NCBI RefSeq assembly: GCF_023229105.1
Contig: NZ_JALNZY010000001.1
Span: 1-64,000, forward strand
From: Sulfurimonas sp.
GTDB taxonomy: Bacteria; Campylobacterota; Campylobacteria; Campylobacterales; Sulfurimonadaceae
Length of the DNA stretch: 64,000 nt
Direction: 5' to 3'
A program made the position numbers and the translations under genes. The notes under the pieces were generated by a model that did no database searches, was not told the DNA's origin, and worked only from the letters and a program-made list of their open reading frames with translations. Shown here piece after piece: positions 26,151-34,334 of this stretch (position 1 is the stretch's first letter; the number at the start of each line of letters is the position of its first letter).

Positions 26151-26480
26151 ATGAGCAGGGCTAAAGGGAATTTTGCAGAGGATAAAGCTTGCGAATTTCT
26201 TATAGATGCTGGATTTAGCGTTGTAGAGAGAAATTTTTACTCCCGTTTTGGCGAGATAGATATCATCGCTATCAAAGGGAATGTTTTGCACTTTATAGAG
26301 GTTAAGAGCGGTCTTGATTATGAGAGTGCGGTTTATAATATCACAAAAAGCAAGCTCTCTAAAATCATAAAAACGGCACATGTTTATATGAAAAGGAGCT
26401 CTTTAGATGTGGATTTTGTTTTTGATGCTTTGATTGTTGTGGATGCAAAGATAGAGTTTATAGAGAACATTACGCTCTAA
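26151..26480 (+). CDS. YraN family (UPF0102) endonuclease-like protein
   Basis: A 109-residue protein of the YraN family, a Holliday-junction-resolvase-like nuclease fold. The start GNFAEDKACEFLIDAGF and the catalytic pattern GEIDIIA ... FIEVKSG (Asp, Glu and Lys) are intact. Cellular role unsettled. The ATG follows the stop of the molybdoenzyme gene with no gap, and the gene ends 2 bp from the convergent thioredoxin-like gene. Confidence 0.85.
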   Translation: MSRAKGNFAEDKACEFLIDAGFSVVERNFYSRFGEIDIIAIKGNVLHFIEVKSGLDYESAVYNITKSKLSKIIKTAHVYMKRSSLDVDFVFDALIVVDAKIEFIENITL

Positions 26481-26482
26481 GG

Positions 26483-26872
26483 TTATTTTTTTAAATCTAC
26501 CTCTTCAAGGAGATTTAAAAATCCATCAACCTCTCTGCTTCCGTTGTCGGCGTGTATTATCTCGCCCCTATTTGTTAAGAAGTAGTGTCTAGGCACACCT
26601 TGGGTTTTAAACCTTTTTGGTATCTGATGCTTGTCTCTTGAGAGATATAAAAGCACATACTCCTCTTGAAGCCTATCTATAACCTCTTTTTTTGAGAGCG
26701 TCAACTCCTTAAATCTATCACACCATCTGCATACATCAGCACCTATAAAAAGATAGACTCCCTTGTTCTGTTTTTGAGCTTGTTGGAGTGCTTTATCGTA
26801 GTCGTTAAGCCAATTAAGTTCAGCACTATAGAGAGTTGCAAGAAGTGTAAACAGGAGTGCAAAAAGTTTCAT
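26483..26872 (-). CDS. Periplasmic thioredoxin-like protein
   Basis: A 129-residue protein with a signal peptide (KLFALLFTLLATLYSAEL) and a thioredoxin fold of the Thioredoxin_7 type with active site CRWC near residue 49 and a cis-proline segment QGVPRHYF. It probably reduces or isomerises disulfides, or keeps haem-binding Cys reduced, in the periplasm. The many c-type cytochromes downstream need reduced CxxCH, but there is no direct link by operon. Divergent from the aldehyde dehydrogenase gene. Confidence 0.75.
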   Translation of the reverse strand: MKLFALLFTLLATLYSAELNWLNDYDKALQQAQKQNKGVYLFIGADVCRWCDRFKELTLSKKEVIDRLQEEYVLLYLSRDKHQIPKRFKTQGVPRHYFLTNRGEIIHADNGSREVDGFLNLLEEVDLKK

Positions 26873-26906
26873 GTTATTTGTAAAGACCTAAGAAATTATT
26901 TTTCAC

Positions 26907-26912
26907 TATAAT
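26907..26912 (+). promoter_or_regulatory. Probable aldehyde dehydrogenase promoter, -10 box
   Basis: Perfect TATAAT 39 bp before the start codon, in the short divergent region. Confidence 0.55.
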
Positions 26913-26951
26913 AACACAAGAATAAAAATAAAATAGAGCAGGAGAGTTTTT

Positions 26952-28367
26952 ATGGTTGCAAATATATTTTTTGGCTCAAAAGAAGTATCAAGAAAAGAGA
27001 TGACGTATAGAGTGAGTCCATACAGCAAAGAGGTCGTCTCCTCGGCGGTAATTTGTAGCGCTGATGATGCAAATAAAGCACTGCTTATCGCCAAAGAAGC
27101 TTCAAAGGAGGCTAGAAAAACTACAATAGCGCAGAGATGCGACTGGCTTTTAGATGTTGCTAAAAAATTAAAAGAAAATAGAGAGGATATAGCAAAAACC
27201 ATTACCGATGAGGTAGGAAAACCCATCGTTTTTGCCAGAGTAGAAGTTGATAGATGCATAGAGACCATAACAATTTCTGCCGAGACTATGCGAACTATGC
27301 ATGGGGAGACGATTAACACTGATGCTATGAGAAGCGGTAAAAAAACGACAGCCTTTTTTATACGCGAGAGTGCGGGGGTTGTTGTGGCAATTACTCCTTT
27401 TAACTTTCCGCTAAATTTAGTGGCGCACAAACTGGCTCCTGCTTTAGCGGCAGGAAATGCAGTTGTGTTAAAACCGACTCCCGAGGCCCCACTTACCGCC
27501 TATAAATTTGCAAAACTATTTATAGAGAGTGAGTATGCGATAAAAGATGCTCTTAGCGTTGTTTATGGTGATGCTGAGGTAGGTAGTGCGCTTATTACAA
27601 GCGAGATACCACGGGTTATAAGCTTTACGGGCAGCGTTGCTGTCGGTAATATTATTGCAAAGAGTGCCGGAATTAAAAAAATCTCTCTTGAGCTTGGAGG
27701 AAATGCCGCGACTTATATTGATGAGAGTGCGGATTTGGATTTGGCGGCTTCAAGATGTGCTATCGGCGCATTTGTAAACTCTGGGCAGGTCTGCATCTCG
27801 CTTCAGCGCATCTATGTCAATGCAAAAATATATGATGAGTTTGCGCAAAAGATGGCAGAGCAAACAAAAAAACTCGTTGTCGGTTCTCCTTATGAGGAGG
27901 ATACTTTTATGGGTCCGCTTATTGATGATGAGGCGTGCAAGAGGGCTATGAGTTGGGTAGAGAGTGCCATAAAAGAGGGAGCAACCGCTATGCTCTCTCC
28001 AAAGATAGAGGGGCGGCTTTTTTACCCATGTATTATGAGCGAGGTTCGAGATGATATGGCGATTGTTTGTGAGGAAGTTTTTGCACCGATAGTCTCTTTG
28101 ATTAGAGTTGAGAGTTTTGATGATGCGCTTGTGCGTATGAACAACTCTCCTTACGGGCTTCAATTTTCAATCTTCACAAATGATTTGAGTCTTACAAAAA
28201 GAGCAATCTACGAACTTGACGCAGGAGGAGTGGTAATTAACGACATACCGACTCTGCGTTTTGATATTCAACCTTATGGCGGAGTGAAACTTAGTGGTGT
28301 GGGACGAGAGGGGCCGCGCTTTGCTATAGAAGAGATGAGTGAGATAAAAAGTATTGTTATCTGCTGA
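26952..28367 (+). CDS. NAD(P)-dependent aldehyde dehydrogenase
   Basis: A 471-residue member of the ALDH superfamily. The cofactor-binding motif is TPFNFPLNLVAHKLAPALAAGN, the general base is in LELGGN near residue 247, the catalytic Cys is in NSGQVCIS near residue 281, and EEVFAPI is present. The sequence resembles glyceraldehyde-3-phosphate (GapN) or lactaldehyde dehydrogenases; the substrate cannot be fixed from sequence. Single-gene unit followed by about 290 bp with no gene. Confidence 0.85.
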   Translation: MVANIFFGSKEVSRKEMTYRVSPYSKEVVSSAVICSADDANKALLIAKEASKEARKTTIAQRCDWLLDVAKKLKENREDIAKTITDEVGKPIVFARVEVDRCIETITISAETMRTMHGETINTDAMRSGKKTTAFFIRESAGVVVAITPFNFPLNLVAHKLAPALAAGNAVVLKPTPEAPLTAYKFAKLFIESEYAIKDALSVVYGDAEVGSALITSEIPRVISFTGSVAVGNIIAKSAGIKKISLELGGNAATYIDESADLDLAASRCAIGAFVNSGQVCISLQRIYVNAKIYDEFAQKMAEQTKKLVVGSPYEEDTFMGPLIDDEACKRAMSWVESAIKEGATAMLSPKIEGRLFYPCIMSEVRDDMAIVCEEVFAPIVSLIRVESFDDALVRMNNSPYGLQFSIFTNDLSLTKRAIYELDAGGVVINDIPTLRFDIQPYGGVKLSGVGREGPRFAIEEMSEIKSIVIC

Positions 28368-28660
28368 AAATAAGAGAAGTAATGTTACAAAAATACTAAA
28401 AGTAAAAATATTCATTTTGTAATATAAAATCTTAAATCCGTTAAAAAAGTCTCATTTAATACATTTTAAAATTAAATTTAAAATGCCTAAAATAAGGGAT
28501 ATACAGGAAAAATTAAGTCTGTACAATTATTTAATAGAAGGTACAAAAACAGTGCAAAAAGATGAAAAAAAAAGATGATAAATTCATATTAAAATTAGAA
28601 AAAGTTATGATATAATCGGACACAGTATAACTAAAATAACTAAAACAAGGGAGCTTTTAG
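28368..28660. other. Intergenic region upstream of the cytochrome locus
   Basis: AT-rich, with no open frame of note. It contains an inverted repeat CATTTTAAA/TTTAAAATG (28462-28470 with 28477-28485), a looser TTACAAAA/TTTTGTAA repeat near 28384-28420, and a clear -10 box at 28611. These could be regulator sites for the cytochrome operon, but no family match is obvious. Confidence 0.4.
28611..28616 (+). promoter_or_regulatory. Probable promoter of the first multihaem operon, -10 box
   Basis: Perfect TATAAT (in TTATGATATAATCGG) 44 bp before the mono-haem cytochrome gene. Confidence 0.65.
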
Positions 28661-29011
28661 ATGAAAAAAACAATAGTAGGCTTATCGATTTCAACACTTT
28701 TTTTGTGTAATATTTGGGCTCAAGATATAAGTGCCCAAAGAGGTCAAGTGATATTTGAAACAAAAGGGTGTGTGACATGTCATAAAGATGATATAGATAC
28801 AATCGGGCCATCATTGTCTACAATTGCCAGAGAGTATCTAGGAAAAGAGAGAGAACTTCTCTCTTATCTTAGAGGACAGGCACCGGCTATTATTGATCCT
28901 GCGCGTGCACCGGTTATGGATCCGCAACTTGTAAAAATCAGGTCGCTTTTTGATCCGGATATGCAAGCGCTTACAATGTACATCATTTCTGCAAACGACA
29001 GACCGTTTTAA
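28661..29011 (+). CDS. Small mono-haem periplasmic cytochrome c
   Basis: A 116-residue exported protein with a signal peptide (cleavage after NIWA near residue 20) and one haem site CVTCH near residue 38. The segment IGPSLSTIAREY and the Met-rich C-terminal half (PVMDP ... DPDMQAL) suggest a class I cytochrome c with Met as sixth ligand. Leads the operon with the 12-site and 8-haem cytochromes, so it may be a soluble shuttle to them. Confidence 0.88.
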   Translation: MKKTIVGLSISTLFLCNIWAQDISAQRGQVIFETKGCVTCHKDDIDTIGPSLSTIAREYLGKERELLSYLRGQAPAIIDPARAPVMDPQLVKIRSLFDPDMQALTMYIISANDRPF

Positions 29012-29039
29012 TAAATAGTGAGGAAAGAGAAAAATAAAT

Positions 29040-30224
29040 ATGAAATATAGCTGGTTTTTTATATTAAAGATAGTAGTTGTCATGCTATCTGTTAGTGTCT
29101 TCGCACAAGGAGCTGTTTTAACAGATGCTGAGAAGTTTTACGGCACAGAACTCAAAGCATCAAAAAAAGTTCAGCACCCTCCTTTTGAGTGGGGTGACTG
29201 TACTGTTTGTCATACGGACGCAAAGGGGGAAGGAGCTCTTATTATGGATCCTCCTGAGTTATGTGCTATGTGTCATGAAGCAAAAGACACCAAAGCATTT
29301 ATTCATGGTCCGGTAGCAGCAGGTGCATGTACAGCTTGCCATAATCCACATGAATCAGATAATGCAAAATTATTAACAGCATCTAGTATAAATGAGCTTT
29401 GTGTTTCATGTCATCAAGCTAAAGATGAGTTTATGCGCAATACCGCAAATATCCACTCGCCAGTAAAAGATCAGTGTATTAATTGCCATGACCCCCATAC
29501 CGAGGATCATCAGTATCAATTAAAAGCCGATGGTAAAAAAGATCTCTGTGTTATGTGCCATGTCGATAAAGAAGTTTGGACAAGCACGGTAACAGATAAG
29601 CACGGCGCACTTGATAGACCTAGAAAGTGTTTAGAGTGTCATGATGCGCATGGCTCAGAGGTGCCGATGAATTTGATTAAAAATACTTCAAAAGAGCTCT
29701 GTTTGTCATGTCACAGCGAATCATTAACAAGAGATGAAGACGGTAGTAAGATTCTAAATATAGGAAAACATCTTGAAAATAATCCTGACTGGCATGGTCC
29801 TATTCTCTGGGGAGATTGTGCAGCATGTCACAATCCGCATGGTTCAAATAACTTAAGAATGTTGAACAAGCCGTTCCCTAGAACTTTCTATGATAAGTTT
29901 GAAGAGGATAACTATATCTGTTTTCAGTGCCATGAAAAAGAGAAGATTATGGATGCCAATACAACAACAGCGACAAATTTTAGAAACGGCTCAAACAATA
30001 TGCACTTTGTACATGTAAACAAAGAAAAAGGTCGCTCTTGCCGAGCTTGTCATGATTTCCATGGTACAAAAGAGTATCCGCACCACTTAAGAGCAAAGAC
30101 GAAGTTTGGTAAGATAAACTTCCCTATTCGTTTCATTGAAACGGAAAACGGCGGTTCATGTGCACCTGCCTGCCACGCTCGCCGTCACTATGACAGAGCA
30201 ACGCCAAAAGTTAACCTTAAATAA
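29040..30224 (+). CDS. Secreted dodecahaem-type cytochrome with doubled CxxCH motifs
   Basis: A 394-residue exported protein with an N-terminal signal (cleavage after FAQGA near residue 25). It has 11 CxxCH sites, many in the doubled pattern CxxCH-N-PH, plus a twelfth non-canonical site CAPACH (CX3CH, residues 374-379) at the C-terminus. No membrane anchor after the signal, so it is periplasmic or surface-located. It is a clear paralogue of the membrane-anchored protein at 47521-49041: both share a DEDG motif after the eighth site, the RACRACH-like motif and the GGSCAPACH end. It is followed after 1 bp by an octahaem gene. Confidence 0.9.
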   Translation: MKYSWFFILKIVVVMLSVSVFAQGAVLTDAEKFYGTELKASKKVQHPPFEWGDCTVCHTDAKGEGALIMDPPELCAMCHEAKDTKAFIHGPVAAGACTACHNPHESDNAKLLTASSINELCVSCHQAKDEFMRNTANIHSPVKDQCINCHDPHTEDHQYQLKADGKKDLCVMCHVDKEVWTSTVTDKHGALDRPRKCLECHDAHGSEVPMNLIKNTSKELCLSCHSESLTRDEDGSKILNIGKHLENNPDWHGPILWGDCAACHNPHGSNNLRMLNKPFPRTFYDKFEEDNYICFQCHEKEKIMDANTTTATNFRNGSNNMHFVHVNKEKGRSCRACHDFHGTKEYPHHLRAKTKFGKINFPIRFIETENGGSCAPACHARRHYDRATPKVNLK

Positions 30225-30225
30225 A

Positions 30226-31251
30226 ATGAGTTTTAAATTTATATACTTATTTCTCTTGTTATTTACCACAATAAGTGGTAATGCGCAAGAGATATCTTCC
30301 TTAATACTTCAGCCTCAAGATAAAACACGTTATATTGGAGAGAGCAGCACTTTTGTAATAAATGCTACGCTTAAAGAGGCAGACTATATAGTTATAGAGC
30401 AAAGTGATATAACTACGACATTAGAAATAAAACCGCAAAAAGATACATACTGTAAAACAATTAACCTCAATCCGGGAGAAAACACTGTTTTTGTTACTCT
30501 TTACAAGGATGCAAAACCTATAGGTAAAAGTAGTAGAGTGCTCTATTTTCTTTCAGAACTTTTTGAGGGAGTTGATGAATATGAGCTTGATGAGTACAAG
30601 ATAAGATTTTTTCATCAGGATGCCAAAGAGAAGAAGTGTGCCTCATGTCACAATATGACATCAAATATTCCAACGAATAATGAAGCTCTTGAAGATGTGA
30701 CAAAAACCACATGTTATGAGTGTCACAACAGCATGATAAGTACAAAAAACACACATGCTCCAGCTGCCAACTGGCTTTGCATCAATTGCCATAATGGAAA
30801 ATTTGGCGAGTATAATATGCAAGATAAAGGCGCTTCAAAATACTTAGTAGCAGATCCAGTGGCAAAAACTTGTGCAGAGTGTCACGAGGATGTTAAAGAG
30901 TGGGAAGAGAGTAAATTTGGACATGGTCCTGTGAATGATGGAAGATGTGAGAGGTGTCATAACCCACACGGCTCAGACAACGAGTTTTTTCTAAGAAAAT
31001 CAATCTGGGAGTTGTGCACTACATGTCATGCTGAAAAATCAAATGGACAACATGTTACATCAGCTATAGGTTTTGGTGCACCGAATAAAAGTGGAGGACA
31101 TCCAACAAGAGATAGAGAAGACCCTGCACGTCCCGGAAGAGAACTTACTTGTAGCGGATGCCATAACCCGCACGGTTCCGGCGGAATATCTCTGTTAAGA
31201 ATGAAGGGAACTATGCCTTATGGCGTATGTCAAAGATGCCACAAGAAGTAA
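30226..31251 (+). CDS. Octahaem cytochrome with N-terminal beta-sandwich domain
   Basis: A 341-residue exported protein. After the signal peptide (cleavage after GNAQ near residue 20) comes a roughly 90-residue beta-rich, Ig-like domain with one lone Cys (TYCKTI), then eight CxxCH sites with CHNPHGS repeats. Two paralogues with the same layout are at 49038 and 49970. I use the ATG at 30226 because a hydrophobic signal follows it directly; a longer upstream frame overlaps the previous gene and lacks a signal. Coupled to the preceding gene. Confidence 0.88.
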   Translation: MSFKFIYLFLLLFTTISGNAQEISSLILQPQDKTRYIGESSTFVINATLKEADYIVIEQSDITTTLEIKPQKDTYCKTINLNPGENTVFVTLYKDAKPIGKSSRVLYFLSELFEGVDEYELDEYKIRFFHQDAKEKKCASCHNMTSNIPTNNEALEDVTKTTCYECHNSMISTKNTHAPAANWLCINCHNGKFGEYNMQDKGASKYLVADPVAKTCAECHEDVKEWEESKFGHGPVNDGRCERCHNPHGSDNEFFLRKSIWELCTTCHAEKSNGQHVTSAIGFGAPNKSGGHPTRDREDPARPGRELTCSGCHNPHGSGGISLLRMKGTMPYGVCQRCHKK

Positions 31252-31267
31252 ACAAACAGTTATTCTT

Positions 31268-31284
31268 ATCACAAAAATATCACA
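31268..31284. promoter_or_regulatory. Direct-repeat motif ATCACA-N5-ATCACA, copy 1
   Basis: Two ATCACA hexamers with an 11-bp period (one helical turn), 159 bp before the tetrahaem gene. The same 17-bp arrangement, 16 of 17 bases identical, occurs at 46202-46218 upstream of the quinol-dehydrogenase operon. The direct-repeat arrangement is typical of OmpR-type response-regulator sites; the regulator is not in the window. Confidence 0.5.
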
Positions 31285-31319
31285 ATATTACAATTTATCT
31301 ATATTTTTGTTACAAAAAG

Positions 31320-31337
31320 TGACTTGATATAAGTCAA
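31320..31337. promoter_or_regulatory. FNR/CRP-like palindrome upstream of the tetrahaem gene
   Basis: TTGATATAAGTCAA (31324-31337) differs by one base from the TTGAT-N4-ATCAA consensus of FNR-type regulators, and an overlapping perfect palindrome TGACTT-N5-AAGTCA spans 31320-31336. It lies about 45 bp before a TATACT -10 candidate at 31383, a position compatible with activation by a CRP/FNR-family protein. Confidence 0.5.
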
Positions 31338-31382
31338 AGTGATTTTTTTCTCTCTTTTAATCATGTTTAATTTAGATTTAGT

Positions 31383-31388
31383 TATACT
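31383..31388 (+). promoter_or_regulatory. Probable -10 box of the tetrahaem cytochrome gene
   Basis: TATACT, 55 bp before the ATG and about 45 bp after the FNR-like palindrome. Confidence 0.45.
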
Positions 31389-31442
31389 TGTACTAGAAAA
31401 TAGTATTACAAAAAATTATATACTATTAGGGAAGGAGACAAA

Positions 31443-32186
31443 ATGATTAGTAATAAAATCAAAGTTATTCTGTTTGCATCAATGTTAGGTGCCTCGTCTG
31501 TATTTGCTGGTCCGATTAGTGGTAGTCCGCATGACTTGTCCGCTCTTGCTGGATTAGATAGTTCAACTGCTGACAATGGGGAGATATGTGTATATTGTCA
31601 TACGCCTCACGCGGCAAACTCCGCTTTTACAGGTGCGCCTTTGTGGAACAAGGCTACTCCAGCGGGAACATTTGATATGTATGGTGCAACAATAGCAGGA
31701 ACAAATACAGAGGCAGCTCCGGCGAGTCCGTCTTTAGCATGCCTTAGCTGTCATGATGGTGTTAGTGCGATAGACTCTATTGTAAATGCACCCGGTTCTG
31801 GTATGAAATCAGTAACTGGATCTAAAGACATAGTAACTGGTCTTGCGACTCAGTATGGCGGGAACATAGGTGGTCCGCTAAATGCTACGACTACGGGTAA
31901 CCCTGATTTGACAAACGATCATCCTGTATCGATTATATATACAGAGGGTAAAGCTGGACTTAGAGCGACTACTGTAAATCTTGCAACACTAGGTGATAAT
32001 ATTGCTTGGTTGGGTGCTACAACTATTGGAGATTTGCTTCGCGGGCCTACAAATGATCAAGTAGAGTGCGGTAGTTGTCATGATCCACATAACGGTGGAA
32101 ATGATCAAGCAACAGCTACTGAAGTTAACTTCCTTCGCCATACAAATAAAAACAGCTACCTTTGTCTAGGTTGCCACAATAAATAA
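31443..32186 (+). CDS. OmcE-like tetrahaem cytochrome, candidate extracellular filament subunit
   Basis: A 247-residue exported protein (signal cleaved after SVFA near residue 22). Four CxxCH sites: CVYCHTPH, CLSCHDG, CGSCHDPH and CLGCHNK. The order of motifs (SPHDLS at the mature N-terminus, CVYCHTPH, PLWNK, CLSCHDG, NDHPVS, CGSCHDPH, FLRH, final CLGCHNK) matches my memory of the Geobacter filament cytochrome OmcE and its relatives. Besides the four CxxCH histidines there are five more (SPH, TPH, DHP, DPH, RH): four distal ligands plus one spare. The gene has its own promoter, a strong GGAAGGAG ribosome site and a hairpin behind it, consistent with high-level expression of a structural subunit. 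Filament formation is inferred. Confidence 0.82.
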   Translation: MISNKIKVILFASMLGASSVFAGPISGSPHDLSALAGLDSSTADNGEICVYCHTPHAANSAFTGAPLWNKATPAGTFDMYGATIAGTNTEAAPASPSLACLSCHDGVSAIDSIVNAPGSGMKSVTGSKDIVTGLATQYGGNIGGPLNATTTGNPDLTNDHPVSIIYTEGKAGLRATTVNLATLGDNIAWLGATTIGDLLRGPTNDQVECGSCHDPHNGGNDQATATEVNFLRHTNKNSYLCLGCHNK

Positions 32187-32190
32187 TATT

Positions 32191-32227
32191 CAGTAGAGAG
32201 GTTCTTCCTCCCTGCTGTCTTCATTTT
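32191..32227 (+). terminator. Terminator/attenuator after the tetrahaem gene
   Basis: Eleven-bp stem (32191-32201 with 32207-32217) with one mismatch and one G-U pair and a 5-nt loop, then a T-rich tail. It would separate the abundant tetrahaem transcript from the downstream assembly genes. Confidence 0.65.
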
Positions 32228-32246
32228 CCCATTATACTTTCTTTGT

Positions 32247-32252
32247 TATAAT
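32247..32252 (+). promoter_or_regulatory. Probable promoter of the NHL-PPIase-barrel operon, -10 box
   Basis: Perfect TATAAT 33 bp before the NHL lipoprotein start, just after the tetrahaem terminator. Confidence 0.6.
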
Positions 32253-32284
32253 GCAATATTATTATATCAAAGTCGGAGTCTTAT

Positions 32285-33388
32285 ATGAAAATCATCTTTC
32301 TTTCAATTCAAGTTATTATAATGTTCTTTTTTCAGGCTTGTGCTACCAAAGAGGTTGAAGTAGAAAAAATTATAACATTTCCTCAATATCCACAAACACC
32401 AAAAATACTGTATCTAACCACATACAGAGGTGGTGCAAAAGAGGATAAGTCAAGTGCATTAGATGTTTTTTTGGGTGAAAAAAAGAGTGAAAAAAAGGTT
32501 TCAAACATCATCAAGCCATATGGTGTTGGACTTCAAGATGGCAAAGTGTATGTTGCGGATACAGGTTCGGATGCAGTATTTGTAATAGATGAGAATAGCA
32601 GAGAGCTTAAGTTTATAGGCAACGGTATAGTAGGCAGACTTGCTGCACCTGTTGGAATTGCATTTGATAGAGATAAAAATTTATATGTAAGTGATTCGCG
32701 TGAGAGAAAAATAAACGGCTATAACTTAAACGGAGAGCTAAATTTTGTTCTTGGGGATAGAATGGAGTTTGCAAGCCCTACGGGAATTGCAGTAGATAAA
32801 AAACAGCACAGACTTTATGTTGTAGATACAAAAGCGCATCAGTTTAAAGCTTACGATATTGCTACAAAAGAGCTTCTGTATAGCGTAGGTCAAAGAGGCA
32901 CAAATGATGCAGAGTTTAACTTTCCTACAAACATTGCAGTAGATCAAAGAAATGGAAATATAGTAGTTGTAGATACACAAAACTTTCGAGTACAAATATT
33001 TGATAAAGATGGAAAATTTATAAGCAAGTTTGGAAATATCGGCAATAAGCCGGGAACATTTGCAAGACCAAAAGGTGTCGGTATTGACAGTGAGGGTAAC
33101 ATTTATATAGCTGATAGCGCGTTTAACAATATTCAGATATTTGATGAGAAGGGAAGCGCACTGCTTATGTTTTTTGGCGGTGGGGGTTATGGTCCAACTC
33201 AGTTTCGTCTAGTTACTGGAGTATATATAGATGAGAATGACAAGATAATAGTTGCTGATGGTTTTAGCGGAAGAGTACAGACATTTCAGTATATTAGTGA
33301 GAAATGGAAAGAGAACAATCCTCAGAAATATAGTGAAATTACTGCTCCTCCAAATCTAGAATCGGATAATAAAACAGAAAAAAAGTAG
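32285..33388 (+). CDS. NHL-repeat six-bladed beta-propeller lipoprotein
   Basis: A 367-residue lipoprotein: the signal peptide ends with FFQAC near residue 19. Six NHL repeats follow, each of the form P-x-G-I-A-V-D ... LYVADT ... I-x-V-F (for example PYGVGLQDGKVYVADTGSD and PKGVGIDSEGNIYIADSAF), predicting a six-bladed propeller. NHL propellers bind protein partners and recur beside multihaem filament cytochromes in Geobacter, as I recall. The next gene starts after 9 bp. Role probably in assembly or in anchoring of cytochromes at the outer membrane. Confidence 0.85.
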   Translation: MKIIFLSIQVIIMFFFQACATKEVEVEKIITFPQYPQTPKILYLTTYRGGAKEDKSSALDVFLGEKKSEKKVSNIIKPYGVGLQDGKVYVADTGSDAVFVIDENSRELKFIGNGIVGRLAAPVGIAFDRDKNLYVSDSRERKINGYNLNGELNFVLGDRMEFASPTGIAVDKKQHRLYVVDTKAHQFKAYDIATKELLYSVGQRGTNDAEFNFPTNIAVDQRNGNIVVVDTQNFRVQIFDKDGKFISKFGNIGNKPGTFARPKGVGIDSEGNIYIADSAFNNIQIFDEKGSALLMFFGGGGYGPTQFRLVTGVYIDENDKIIVADGFSGRVQTFQYISEKWKENNPQKYSEITAPPNLESDNKTEKK

Positions 33389-33397
33389 GGTGGGGTT

Positions 33398-34333
33398 TTG
33401 AATAAAGTATTTTTAATAGCCGTTTTAGGCACATTTTTATACGCAGGTAAGATACTGTTACCGGAATCTACGGTTGCAGTTGTCAATGGTACTGCTATTT
33501 CAGTAGATGAGAGAGACAAAGAGGTTGGAAAACTGCTTCCAAAAGCATATTTTCACTCAAGCGTAAATGCTGAAAAGCTAAAAGATTTACAAGAAAAAGC
33601 ACTGGAAACATTGATTGAAAAAACACTGCTTTATACTTATGCTGTTTCAAAAAATATAAAAACAAGTGAGAGTGAAGTAGATGAAGTTATGACAAATCTC
33701 GCTGCAACTTACGGCTCTAAAGAAAAGCTAGAAGAAGCAGTGAAGCAGCTTGGATTTACAAAAGAGACTTTTAGAGAAGTTGTTAAAAAAGATGAAACAC
33801 TAAAAAAACTTTATAAAAAAGAGATAAAGAGTGATATTAGCGATAGAGCGCTAAGAGACTATTATGAAAAAAATAGCTACAAATTTAAAGAACCTGAAAA
33901 GATAAGAGTTAGACTGATACATATAAGAAACAACCCTGAAGATCCAGAAGGCAAAAGCAAAGCAAAAAAGAGAGTTGATGATGCAATGGCAGAGATAAAA
34001 AAGGGGACTCCTTTTGCAGATGTAGCGGCAAAATACTCTACTGCTATGAGCCGCATTAAAGGCGGAGATATGGGATTCCTTCATAGAGGAAGACTGGAAG
34101 TAGCGGTTGAAGATGCTGCTTTTTCTATGGAAATTGGGCAAACAAGTGAGATTATAGAACAAGATATCGGTTTTTTTATAGTAAAAGTGGAAGATAAAGC
34201 CCTATCAAATCAGCTCTCTTTTGAAGAAGTCAAAGATGGACTTAAGAAGGATTTAAAAACCAAAGAAGAAGATGAAAAAAAAGCAAAACTACTTGAGAGG
34301 CTAATGCTAAATTCGGTGATTGTGAAACAATAG
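33398..34333 (+). CDS. Periplasmic parvulin-type peptidyl-prolyl isomerase (SurA/PpiC-like)
   Basis: A 311-residue exported foldase. A short signal (KVFLIAVLGTFLYAG) is followed by a SurA-like N-terminal helical region (VAVVNGTAISVDERDKEV) and a parvulin domain at about residues 165-265 (RVRLIHI ... GGDMGFLHRGRL ... IGQTSEI). The start is TTG at 33398 with a strong G-rich ribosome site (AGGGTGGGG). Its place between the NHL lipoprotein and the outer-membrane barrel suggests a dedicated chaperone for the barrel or for the proline-rich cytochromes. Confidence 0.9.
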   Translation: MNKVFLIAVLGTFLYAGKILLPESTVAVVNGTAISVDERDKEVGKLLPKAYFHSSVNAEKLKDLQEKALETLIEKTLLYTYAVSKNIKTSESEVDEVMTNLAATYGSKEKLEEAVKQLGFTKETFREVVKKDETLKKLYKKEIKSDISDRALRDYYEKNSYKFKEPEKIRVRLIHIRNNPEDPEGKSKAKKRVDDAMAEIKKGTPFADVAAKYSTAMSRIKGGDMGFLHRGRLEVAVEDAAFSMEIGQTSEIIEQDIGFFIVKVEDKALSNQLSFEEVKDGLKKDLKTKEEDEKKAKLLERLMLNSVIVKQ

Positions 34334-34334
34334 C

